64,000 nt of DNA from Odontesthes bonariensis (lineage: Eukaryota; Chordata; Actinopteri; Atheriniformes; Atherinopsidae): contig NC_134509.1 in the NCBI RefSeq assembly GCF_027942865.1, positions 26,284,697 through 26,348,696 of the forward strand, given 5' to 3'. Below are positions 54,174-64,000 of the stretch, in pieces (positions within the stretch are counted from its first letter, which is position 1; every line of letters begins with the position of its first letter). The notes beneath the pieces were generated by a model that searched no databases, was not told the DNA's origin, and saw only the letters and a list, made by a program, of their open reading frames with translations. The position numbers and the translations under genes are program-made.

Positions 54174-57100
54174 GGCAACAACACTCAACATAAATTTGGT
54201 CATCAAATTTTGGTTTTAACACCTTTTCTCCAACTTTCCCCTTGTCTCAAAAGCGATTTAAAAGTATTTCTTGGAAACATGTGTCACAAAAGCAACATAT
54301 GACATGTAAGGACTTCATTTTTCTCACATCTAACTGGAAGCAGAGAAGCAGTGATAAAGGCCAGTTTGCATTTGTGGATTTATTTCCTTTGGAACAGCCA
54401 AGGTGTGCTGCCCACAAAAACAAGGAACTAATGGCAGATGTTTTCAGCACCGGACTTTGAGCAGAGCTTGACATATTCTGTTTGACTGCCTTCATTAGCT
54501 GTTTTTCCTCGTGGATTTGTGCCATGATTATCGTTGTCCTGCCAAACTCAGCTGTCACATCATCTAAATGGACAGATTTGTCTTTTTCTTTTTTTTTAAT
54601 CTTTTAATTGACATACCAAACCTCAGATAAAGTTCAGTTTTGAAAAACTTGTGACTGGATTAAACATAAAAAAAAAACATCCTCATGCATAGTTAATTCA
54701 TGTGTGGCTGTTAAAAGGAGTCAACCACAATGACCCACAAACAAAACAGACTTGGTTGAAATCATCCTTTGATACTTTTACTTTATTAATATACAGAATA
54801 TTTCCAAATAATGATACCTGAAAGAGCAATAAATAAATTTAGAACATTTGAAGAGACATAGGTTCAATTTATGTATAAAAATAATGGTTTATAGTGTAAT
54901 GTTTGCTGACACAGCCCTATTCTGATGCTAAATACATCCTTTGCCCTTGGGAGGATCAGCCTAACTTGCTAGGATGAAGTTAATTCAATTAGTTAAGGTG
55001 ACTGCTTTAAGGTGACTGTGTGAAACCTTCTAAAGACTCAAAGATCAATCTATGTTAAAGTTGAGTTGCAACACTGTGGCATCAGTATTGATCCAATTTT
55101 TGCTCAAATCATAGCAGTTGAACTACTGAAATGTGATTTTGTGTTTAGAAGAAAACTGCACAGCCATCCAATTCTCTTTTTTGCCTGTCAGCATGAAATA
55201 AACCTTGTTATTCAACACAACATAGCAGATTTAAGGGTTCATTTGAAGGAGGATATTGGCAGAGATGCCGATATCCGAGATATTTAAAGCACACAAAGGC
55301 AGTGGGCTTTGAATATCGCACATATGCAGAGTATCGTGACTTTCATTCATGTTATTTTATTCCACTGTTTGCCCTGCCACTAGAAAGGGGATTACACCAC
55401 CATTACTGTCTCTTTTCATGCAGACAAAGTATTAAAAGTCTATTCTAATTATTTTTTTTTTTCATTTCGGGGGAACTCTCAATTTCTCATTGAGCTCACA
55501 TTGCTCATCCCATCTGTGAAATTCAGAGTGCCTGTATTTAGTGAGGGATGGAGATTAGGGAGAGAAGATTAAATGAGTTTAGCCTATAAAATGTCCTTTT
55601 ATTACTTTTGAGCCGTGGAATAAGACGATTGGACTGCTGCAGCCCAATCTGCAAGGGTTAGATTCTGGACAGTTTCCAAAAACAGTGAGGGATGTAATGA
55701 ATGAGAAATACTTGTCGTTGGTTGTTTAACCCCTCCTGATGTGGTTGTGACTGGCCGTGAGTAACATTCTGACACAGAAAATCATATTTTTTGGAATAAG
55801 AATGAGAACATGAAGGAAAACAACTGCACAGATGTGGAGTTACAGCAGAGTTAACTGTCATATGCATGATCAAGTGAAGCAATACTAAGCAGCTGATAAA
55901 GGAAATGATGAAGGGAGGTAGCTTAAGACCAAGAAAATCATCAAAAAAAAACATAATAGGATTGAGGTATGGCTATTTGATAAATCTGTGTTTTATCCCA
56001 CAAAAAAAGAGCAAAGATTTGTTTTAATTTTCATTTCAAAACACAAACAATTTTACCTTTCTTCCTGGTAAGTTGACGTAAGTTCTTTCAAAGTAAGTCA
56101 ACCTGAGCACCGTTGCCTGAAGATCATTGTGGACCGTCTTCTCAGGAAGGACTTGATAATTTCCTAATTGCATTTCTGCACTGTGGGAGGTGTACTAGTA
56201 GCACGGGATCTCAAAAACTGGAGCGGATTGGTTAGGATTTAATGTGGAGCCAATAAAGACTCAAAGAAGCTCAGGTTGTCAGGAGGTTATTTAGTGAAGG
56301 ACTTGAGAAGGTTCTGAACCACAAAGCTATGTTGTAAATGCTAAGGCTGTGCACAGGGATGTCATTACTTTTGTCTTCATCTACTGTATAATATTTATTC
56401 TCAAATAAAACACCAGTATCTGCCCAATAAAGATAATAGTTTTATAGGTATTCCTAATGGTGTTCAGGACTTTCTCATTATCTAGAAAATAGATTAAAGA
56501 TGTTGCTGGCTTCTCCAACTTTTACGAATAGGAATACGAATACCTATACGAATACGAATAGCAATAGGAATAGGAATACGAATACATTTATTCGTCCCAC
56601 AGTGGGGAACATTTTGATGTTGCAGCGGCAGCAATAGATAAAAAAATAAGATAAAAAATACCAAAATAGTAAAGGAATTAAAATAACAGTATAAACACTG
56701 TAAACATTTTTTGGGGGGGCATGTTCAAATTTTCCAAACAAAGACTTTTGAATTTAATAAGATTTGATATGAATTGGTGGGTAGAGCCTCCCCATCAGGC
56801 CCTTGTAGCTGACCAGAGCTGAATGAGAGCATTAAGAATGGGGTTTAATATTTGAAATCAGCTGTTTCATGGCAACTTTAAATAGGATATATTTTGGAAA
56901 AAATACATTTGTTTCTGCACTTGATAGCATACAGTCTGGTGTCTTAAATCTCTTACTCAAAAACTGGCATTTAGTTTTGGGTCCTATATATCTGTGTATG
57001 TGATTTACAGGGGAAACACACGTCACTACAAGGTTATTCATCCTTTGTGTCTCCTCCAAACTTTAACTTCAGATGACACTGCATACACTGTACCTCAGTA

Positions 57101-57514
57101 GTGGGAAGCTGAAACTCTTTTGTTTTTGCTTTTTTGCTTTGAAATTGCCCTAAAATCTCATCATTAATTATAAAGTTCACTTAAATGAAGAAATGAATTG
57201 GCTAATAATGCTCCATCAATACCTCGTTTGATGCTTTATACCCCAACAAGGACCTCCAGTTGGTGTTCTACAAGGTTTTTACCTGTTAGAATGAAGAAAT
57301 CCCAATTTTCCATCTGCATGGTAGCAGCAATTACCAAAAACAAACGGTGGTGAAATAGTTGCCATAAAAGCAACAGTTCTTAATGTTAGCTGTGAAAAAC
57401 TTAAACAAAACACAGGGTAATGGAGCAACAGTGAAGCCCACTCATGACCACTCAATCAGTTGGGTGTGAGGTCTGAGCTCCAAGGTTATTATGTGTTTGC
57501 TCTCTCATTCCATA
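54174..57514. other. Gene-poor spacer after the membrane-protein gene
   Basis: The first ~650 bases may be the 3' untranslated region, with AATAAA motifs near 54824-54834. The rest is AT-rich with only the GAATA-type retroposon tail at 56525-56612. No exon or RNA gene is recognised. Confidence 0.5.
56525..56612. repeat. Second GAATA-type repeat with TTATTCGTCCC hairpin
   Basis: Degenerate GAATA/GAATAC units followed by ACATTTATTCGTCCCACAGT and GGGGAACATT. It is the same layout as 51793-51870, so both probably derive from one retroposon family. Confidence 0.6.
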
Positions 57515-57712
57515 TTAAAGGCGGGGTAGGGGATCTTTTTCTGGAACATTTTTTTACATATTGCTTGAAATACTCTTCACACCCCCATTGCAACCAATTA
57601 ATTAAAAGTTTTGACACAAATATGAAAAGTTTTAGTGGCCTCTATCATTGTGAACGGATCGTTCACAATGATTGGATTCTGATGCCGTCTATCAAACTGC
57701 AACCTGCTCCCC

Positions 57713-57750
<38 letters not shown>

Positions 57751-58071
57751 CCCCCCGTGCGCGTACCCTGCTCCGTGAACGAATTACGCATCCAGAAGCT
57801 TGGCAGGAAGCTAAACTAGAGCCAGCTTGGCTAGCACCTAGCATTATTAAACGTATAGTTAGCATATACTAAATACTAAATACGGCAACGATCGATGCTT
57901 GCTGTCAGAACAGCGCTCGTGCACCTTCGTGCTCGTGCTGCGCGTTCATGTACTCTAGAGGCGTGCCTTCGGGGGGAAAGTGAAGAAAAGGGTTGGGACT
58001 TTTTACCTGTGTATTTTCAAAATGCAGCTTCGCTGGACTCAAAATCCAGGATCTCCTACCCTACCTTTTAA
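57515..58071. mobile_element. TTAA-flanked MITE containing a 34-base C run
   Basis: Termini AGGCGGGGTAGGGGATC (57519) and the complement of AGGTAGGGTAGGAGATC (ending 58067) are bordered by TTAA on each side. Inside are a perfect 12-bp hairpin (57644-57672) and the homopolymer C34 at 57714-57747, continuing as T-interrupted C to 57756. Plus-strand frames here that look like polyproline proteins are artefacts of the C run. Confidence 0.8.
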
Positions 58072-58280
58072 TGTTAACCCTCGGTGGTCCAAAGGTTATT
58101 AAGTACTACAGATCTGAAAAGAGGCATTTCCTGAATCAAAAGTCTACCAAAATACATAGAGGTGTAAATCAATGGAAGGAAAAGGAGCTGCTGGGGGCAT
58201 CTCCTTGTGTTATTTTGACCAAAGCATATCATTTCAGGAAACTGGGTCAGCTTGTGAAAAAAAGGTCTAATATGTCTCCT

Positions 58281-58711
58281 TTAAAGCAATACTATGTAAC
58301 ATTTCTACCTTAAAATAACAGCTTGAAAAAAATTGTGCAGCTAGAATGAGTTTTAATATTACGATTGGCTGTCTCCTATACCCTTCGGGGGTCTGAGTTG
58401 GAAAAACTGCGCTATGTAACTTTGCTGGACTGGCCCGGGACCTGAGCGGAAGTACTTTGACTTGCTTTCTGGCACACCTACCGCAAAAACAAATAGACCC
58501 CTCTCACGCTCCCAGGTTACATTTGATTACTCTTACCTTCCTCGGTGTCGACATAGCTTGCACCTTCTGACTCCTCGCCGGTTCGTCAACAAACGTGAAA
58601 CGTGAAAGCTAAAGGGTGTTGTATTTACGACAGTGTAACCGTACATTACCTCCAAGCTGTAGGGGGAGCTCCATAATGGGCTTTTTGAGAAGTTACATTG
58701 TATCGCTTTAA
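58281..58711. mobile_element. TTAA-flanked MITE, second family
   Basis: Ends AGCAATACTATGTAAC (58285) and the complement of AGCGATACAATGTAAC (ending 58707), both next to TTAA. It is about 423 bp and noncoding, 209 bases from the previous MITE. Confidence 0.8.
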
Positions 58712-59433
58712 GTATAATGGGCAAAAAAAGATAAATAGATAAATCTGTATTGTATTGCCTCAAATTATAGGAACAATGATGACTCCACTTGTCTCTTGAA
58801 TATGAAAACAACAGTGCAATAAAAACTACGGCAACTGCTTATGAACTCTTCCACCCATCGGTGCTCACCAGAGTCAAGAGGCATTTTAGGATTAGCTCGT
58901 TGGAATTTGCTTTACTTCCTTCAAATCTCAATGCTCATATTCTACTAATACTATTCTACTCTATGCCTCTACTCTTCCGAGCCCAATAGATTAAAAAAAA
59001 TGGCAGCATCTGGTAAAAACATTATATCTGTGTGGACCAGTTAGAAAACAGAAACAATATCAACAATAACATGAAACCCAAATTCTTTGATGACACTATT
59101 AAAATGATCAAAATAGATGAATTGTACAGCTAATATAGTAAACTAATAAACACAATGACTCCATAGTAAAAAGAATATGAGAGTAAGAACTTCCAACCAA
59201 ATAGAAATGATAAAGGTGGGTGGTCTTTCCAGGTTCTGTGCAGTTCTTCTTTGTAAAGGTGAGGTAGTTAGAGGCATTAGGGGCAGCCACAGCAAAGAGA
59301 CAATCTATTAATGTGGCTGGGCCTCAAAACATCCAAGAGCCTCAGACTGGTGGACCTCTGTCCTCTAAGTGGAGTCTGACAATGCAAGAGTTGTGTTATC
59401 AGGTAGGCTGAAGGGCCAGTGGAGAAAGACCAG

Positions 59434-60843
59434 AGGTCCGTTTCACGACGCAGTTAGTGAAAACTCTGAGTTGATTAACCCTGGGAAACCCTGAGTTTTC
59501 CGTTTCACAAAGGGAGGTAACTCAACCCCGAGAAAGAGGGGTAACTCTAGCCTGTTTCACAAAGAGAGGTAAGTTAACCTCTCGGTCAGTTACCGTAGTA
59601 ACAGACTCTCTGAACCTAACCTGGTCGGGACCAGGTTTTATTCAAGAAACCTCGAGTTTCTCTCCGTCTCCGCCCTCTTTCAGCCACACACGCCACTTGA
59701 TTTCCTCATTCCTTCAGTCAGCAGAGCGAGTTCTTCTACTTCTAGAAGTCCATTAGGCACAGTGGGAGGCGACTTTTTTCATGAACATGGCATGTCCTTT
59801 TGACAACGATCCCGTGGATGAAGGTACAGCATTACTGCACAGAGAATTAAATATTCGTCGGAGATGGTTATCAGACCACGCATAGATTTTTGCATTTACA
59901 GACAATTATCTTTTTGAGCGGCACCATCAGAATGTGTTGGGACAAAAGAAAAAAAAGACATAAAAGACAAATAAATATTTGTATGAATAGGCTTAAAAAA
60001 GACATATATAGGCCTATTATATTTTATAAAGGCACTCGTGTCTTGGGGGTGGATTCCCTCCAGGGATTCCCTCAGCCACTGGCCTTCCGTTAGAGCTGGC
60101 GGTGCTGGGCACGGGTGCACCCGTTTTACGGGCATCTGCCTTCTTTCTGTTGGCTGAGTAGAAGTCTGTGTTAGTTTAAATAGGCATAATTATTTAACAG
60201 AAGATGATATAAATGAGAATACATAGTTTATGTGTGTGAAAACAGCATTATGTTGGGAATAAAATAACTGCACAGTCAAATAGCCACTTAATATTTATTT
60301 TACAGTGTAAAACATGATCAAAATGAGCCTCCATGCCGAGGTCTCACCTGTTTGAGCAATGTTTTTATATTTCATCTTAAACTGCTGCCAAGTGCGCTTC
60401 TCCCCCGCGGGATTGCACCTAAATTAAATAAATGAATAGGCTACCATTCAAGCAGTTTTCCTGTAATATTATTGTGATTGCAAAGGACTACATTTAAACT
60501 TACACTTTTGCTGCTGCAGCGGTGTCTCACTTATTTCTAAAAACGTGTTGAAACTCGCCTTATGAGCGCATTAAGATTTCCAATTCGAGGTTGATGAAAA
60601 ACGTAGCCCCTCCTCTTCCCCGTTGCCATGGTGACTCGTCGAATCGGGGTTCCATTGATGCTGGCTTTTTAAAGTTGTGGCGCACATGCAAAACTCAAGG
60701 TAAACCTACTCAGAGTTGATTAAACTCACTCAAATCAGCGTTTCTGGAACCGAAAACTCAGGGTTTTCTATCTCAAGAGTAGATCAACTCAGAGTTCAGG
60801 AATAGACTCAGAGTTTGTTGAACCTGCTTTGTGAAACGGACCC
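59434..60843 (+). mobile_element. PIF/Harbinger transposon derivative with remnants of both its genes
   Basis: Terminal repeats share GGTCCGTTTCAC. On the plus strand a transposase start (MNMACPFDNDPVDEG, ATG at 59781) hits an in-frame stop at 59883-59885. The frame then continues FAFTDNYLFERHH, a typical Harbinger N-terminus, before decaying. On the minus strand are two pieces of the accompanying Myb/SANT-like protein: RCNPAGEKRTWQQFKMKYKN near 60345-60420 and NRKKADARKTGAPVPS near 60090-60150. Between them a donor (CAAACAG|GTGAGA) and an acceptor (CAGCCAACAG) are still intact. The core of the transposase is missing. The flanking duplication may be CAG or CCAG and is ambiguous. Confidence 0.8.
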
Positions 60844-63717
60844 CAGTACTGGAGCTGAGATGTTATCCAACTGTTTTGTTATTGTTAGCCAGTGGTAAAC
60901 TGCATTCAGCTGGATTTGGTTTAAACCATTTTAAGACAGTGTCTTTGAATGAATGAATGAATGAATGAAGGATTTTATTTGACATTCTCCGTTCATATTA
61001 AAAAATAAATACATGATTAAGTTCCATATAAACCGCACCACATACTTTGATGCCTATGCACTGTTCAAGATGTGTTTTCTGGATGCTGAGGTAGGCTACA
61101 AGCAAAGTAAAAAAGCACAAGAGTTAAATAAAGATCACTAAAAACTCTTAGTGGAACTGCTGCGGCAATTCAAAGCCTAAAGTTGAAATATTAAACATTT
61201 TAGAAAAGCAATTGAATAAAGAAAAAATAACCCTAATTTTCAGACTGAAAATGTAGCCTAGCTTAGCAAATCTCTGATCAATACAGCAATATTTGACCTG
61301 CTGTGCAGCCAGAAAGCTTATCTGAGGGAGAATATGATAAAAGACACAAATATGGGGTTTCTGTCAATATTTCTGCTTCATTTTTCAGCCTTTTAACTTT
61401 GTTTCACTCTGTAAGTATTTTATAAGCTGCTTACCATCTGTTAGATTGGTAAGCCTGACTGGAAAATTAGCACCAGTATGCATTCAACAACAATGGCCTA
61501 ATAATGGCCTCTCAGGGAGGCAAGGTAGTAGACTATAATTTTCTCTTAGTTCTATGCCTGTTCACTCTTTAATCATGGTGGATGTATATGTGTCTTCAGC
61601 TTAGTTTAGCTACTAGATGTATCTGTTTGCCATTTTGTGCGTTGTTTAGTGTGTTTTCATAAAAGAATAGGCCTGCTGAGGCCAAAAATATCTCTATGAG
61701 CAACCAATGTGAAGAAAAACAGTGAAGTAGACGGTTAAACAATCAGCTGAAGTAAATTCTCTGCAAAGCCAAGTGCAGATTCAGATTAGAAGCCTTTTTG
61801 GCTCATAATGTTCAAAGTCACATTAATTTTAAGTTTTTATAAAATTGATTTCAGTTCAAAAGGATGTTATATATGAAAATAATCCAATTAACTCTGTAGT
61901 TCAAACTGCAAACATGCTCATAGACTGCTTGGATGACATGATAGGGGAGAAATGACTCACTTACTGTGAGGTAGCGTCTTGGTTTGCATGGCTTCTAATC
62001 ACCAGTGACGGAAACGATGCGCAACCTGCCAAGGTTTTCTTGAGGCCACAGTGGATTTACATAAGTCAAGGTTTGTGATCCTCACCTGTCCCTCATCCTC
62101 AGATTACCTCGCAAACTTCTTTAGTGTTGACTGAGATCTGTCGGTCCTGCTCTCAACCTGAAGGTGCATGACACCAACAGACTGTAATTCATCCTAATTG
62201 GATCTGGATGGCCCTCACCTACTGTCAGTAACCTTATAATAGCCTTTAGTTAAGACCAGAGAGCACAAGGAAAGAAATCTCTGTGCCATTACATCACATG
62301 ATAAGAGAAGAAATTATAGCGTGTTCTGGCCTGTAGGTGGATTTGCTATGAAGTAACATATAGAATTAACATCTACTTTTTCTGTGCAGAATAAAAATGC
62401 GAGAGTCTCTGAAATAGCTTACATAAAATTGATAATAGATCATTGAATTAAAGGGGGTGGTTTTTAACAAATCAGCAAAAGATGGGAGAAAAAAATAACG
62501 AAACAGCTGGTTGTTTCTGGGTCGAGTTTTCCCTCTCAGGTTAATTGTTTTTGGCTGGCTAGTCACTGATGGTCCGCTGTTATCCAGGCTAATCCGCTGT
62601 TGGCAGGCCAGGTCGTTCTCTGTGACGGACAAAAAGAGCTGTGACTGAGGAAGACTAGTCCCCTCCTGTCCTTCAGCAGCATCCTGACGTGTCATCATTT
62701 AAACCTCCTTATATGATGAGCAGGAAAAGCAAATGCTCCGTTCCTGTTAGAGCTGGTGTTAAGGTTTAAGTACTCTTGTACTTGGCCACTGCTGCTGGGC
62801 TCAGTTTAACACCATAAAAGTAATAATGAATAAAGATCTTCTTTTTCTTTTAGCTGTTCATCAAATATATTCAAGCAACAGCTAAATAATAAATGTGAGT
62901 TTAAAGTGCAGGCACTGCAGCTGCCTTCTGTTGTTGTTTACAGATCTTTCTGGCTTTACTTTTGTCTTTAGTGGCTCAATCAGGCCGGGATCATGTGACT
63001 GATATTCAATTCTTTACCTTCAAAATCTCTACGTGTAGGCTACCGTGAAGTAGCTTGAAGCAATCAGCTTTGCCACGTTTGGTTGAACCTGAGAATTCAT
63101 CCATCTGCTTCTGTTGTCTATCACATCTTCAGTAAACACTCGTGTCAGTTTTGCATGTCCTGCCCTGCATTCATATGCCACCACACTGACTTCACACGTG
63201 TCTGCTTTGAACCGTGAAGCTTTCCAAGCATTTTTCAAACTCTCATTTAAGTACAAGTTTATCTTAGTTTCTTTGCTCCTTTCTAATCCTGACAGGCTTA
63301 TAAAGGGTTTTGAACCTCGTTGTAAACCCTGTATTTTCTGTCCTGAAGTGTTCTCTTTGTAATCGTAAAGGATAATGGAATAGCTTCCCTCTGGAGAGTG
63401 TTCCTCACGTGGCTGGACATAAATAAACCTGCAGTCATGAACCAGTTTTCCTCTGAGGACATTCAGATTGTGTGTGTGTTTTGTTCATTGAAACAAAACA
63501 TTTTAACTGACGTTTCCACTTCCCTCTGATGGATTTATTGTTTTTGCAGCCTGAGGATAACCCCTCACTTGCATTAAGAGCTCCTTTGACCAGATGGTCA
63601 TAGAATCAGCTTCCAAATTTAAAACCACTCATTGAATTTACTGAAGACCAGGGCTCTCAAGTTTTCAAGTTTGCTTGGAGTGAGATTCGGGCGGGGCAGG
63701 GGCCGGGCCGTGTGCGC
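60844..63717. other. Gene-poor right end of window
   Basis: Holds a GAAT microsatellite (about 60947-60969) beside ATTTTATTTGACATTC, possibly another retroposon end. Otherwise I recognise no exon, RNA gene or delimited element. Confidence 0.5.
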
Positions 63718-63745
63718 GGGGGGGGGGGGGGGGGGGGGGGGGGGG
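63718..63745. repeat. G28 homopolymer
   Basis: An uninterrupted run of about 28 G after a GC-rich stretch (GGGCGGGGCAGGGGCCGGGC). It can form quadruplex structures and its length is likely unreliable in assembly. Confidence 0.85.
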
Positions 63746-64000
63746 CTGGTCCCTTGCAGTATTCCATCGCCATAAACTAGCTAAAGAACAATTGTTTTAT
63801 TTATACCAAAATCACAAATCTTCACTTTTACACTAAATTCTGCTATATTTTAAAATAAATTGTTTTAGGTATGCAAAGTCTTAACAAACAAAATTTTTTT
63901 ATGAGTGTTGTTGTAAGTGTTTGTGGCAGATTTTGATGCTTGATGACTGATATTGGGGGCTCCCATTTAAAGCACTGTGGCTCAATGTCAGCCATTTTCA

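Noticed and set aside
57460-57872. Polyproline-containing frames
   Set aside because: Produced by the C34 run inside a TTAA-flanked MITE; no other protein features.

Overview
This is vertebrate nuclear DNA, almost certainly from a ray-finned (teleost) fish. Genes are split into short exons with GT-AG introns. The repeats are fish-type: Tc1, Kolobok-like TTAA elements, PIF/Harbinger, hAT MITEs, a LINE with a GATG tail, and a tRNA-like SINE. There are no operons, rRNAs, tRNA genes or CRISPR arrays. All exon coordinates below were derived by hand from splice sites and reading-frame phase.

Layout. (1) 465-12100, minus strand: 5' part of a Ral guanine-nucleotide exchange factor, best matched to rgl3. 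The 3' end, including the Ras-association domain, lies beyond the left edge. Two alternative first exons are visible. (2) 12616-14162: a degenerate TTAA-flanked transposon with a THAP-domain remnant and a LINE fragment inside it. (3) 16127-22198, minus: odad3 (ccdc151), complete, 551 codons, with a candidate RFX X-box just upstream and Tc1 copies in its introns. (4) 22650-24015: two possible small convergent transcripts of unknown nature. (5) 24745-41550, minus: slc44a2 (choline transporter-like 2), 22 exons, with two alternative terminal exons and two possible first exons. (6) 44606-48367, plus: gcdh, complete, 440 codons, with a 655-bp foldback element in intron 8. (7) 49140-50243, minus: syce2, 156 codons. 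(8) 52962-54173, plus: a two-exon single-pass membrane protein that I do not recognise. (9) 54174-64000: gene-poor, with several MITEs, a decayed Harbinger derivative and long homopolymers.

The rgl3, odad3, slc44a2, gcdh and syce2 genes all have human counterparts on 19p13.2-p13.1. The window is therefore a conserved synteny block, which supports the assignments. The genes are functionally unrelated: Ras-Ral signalling, ciliary outer-dynein-arm docking, choline transport, lysine/tryptophan catabolism and the meiotic synaptonemal complex. I found no new multi-gene system. The most unusual points are the duplicated terminal exon of slc44a2 with its long acidic tail, the foldback beside a gcdh splice donor, the unidentified membrane protein, and a MITE whose insertion is precisely delimited by a nearby empty-site copy.
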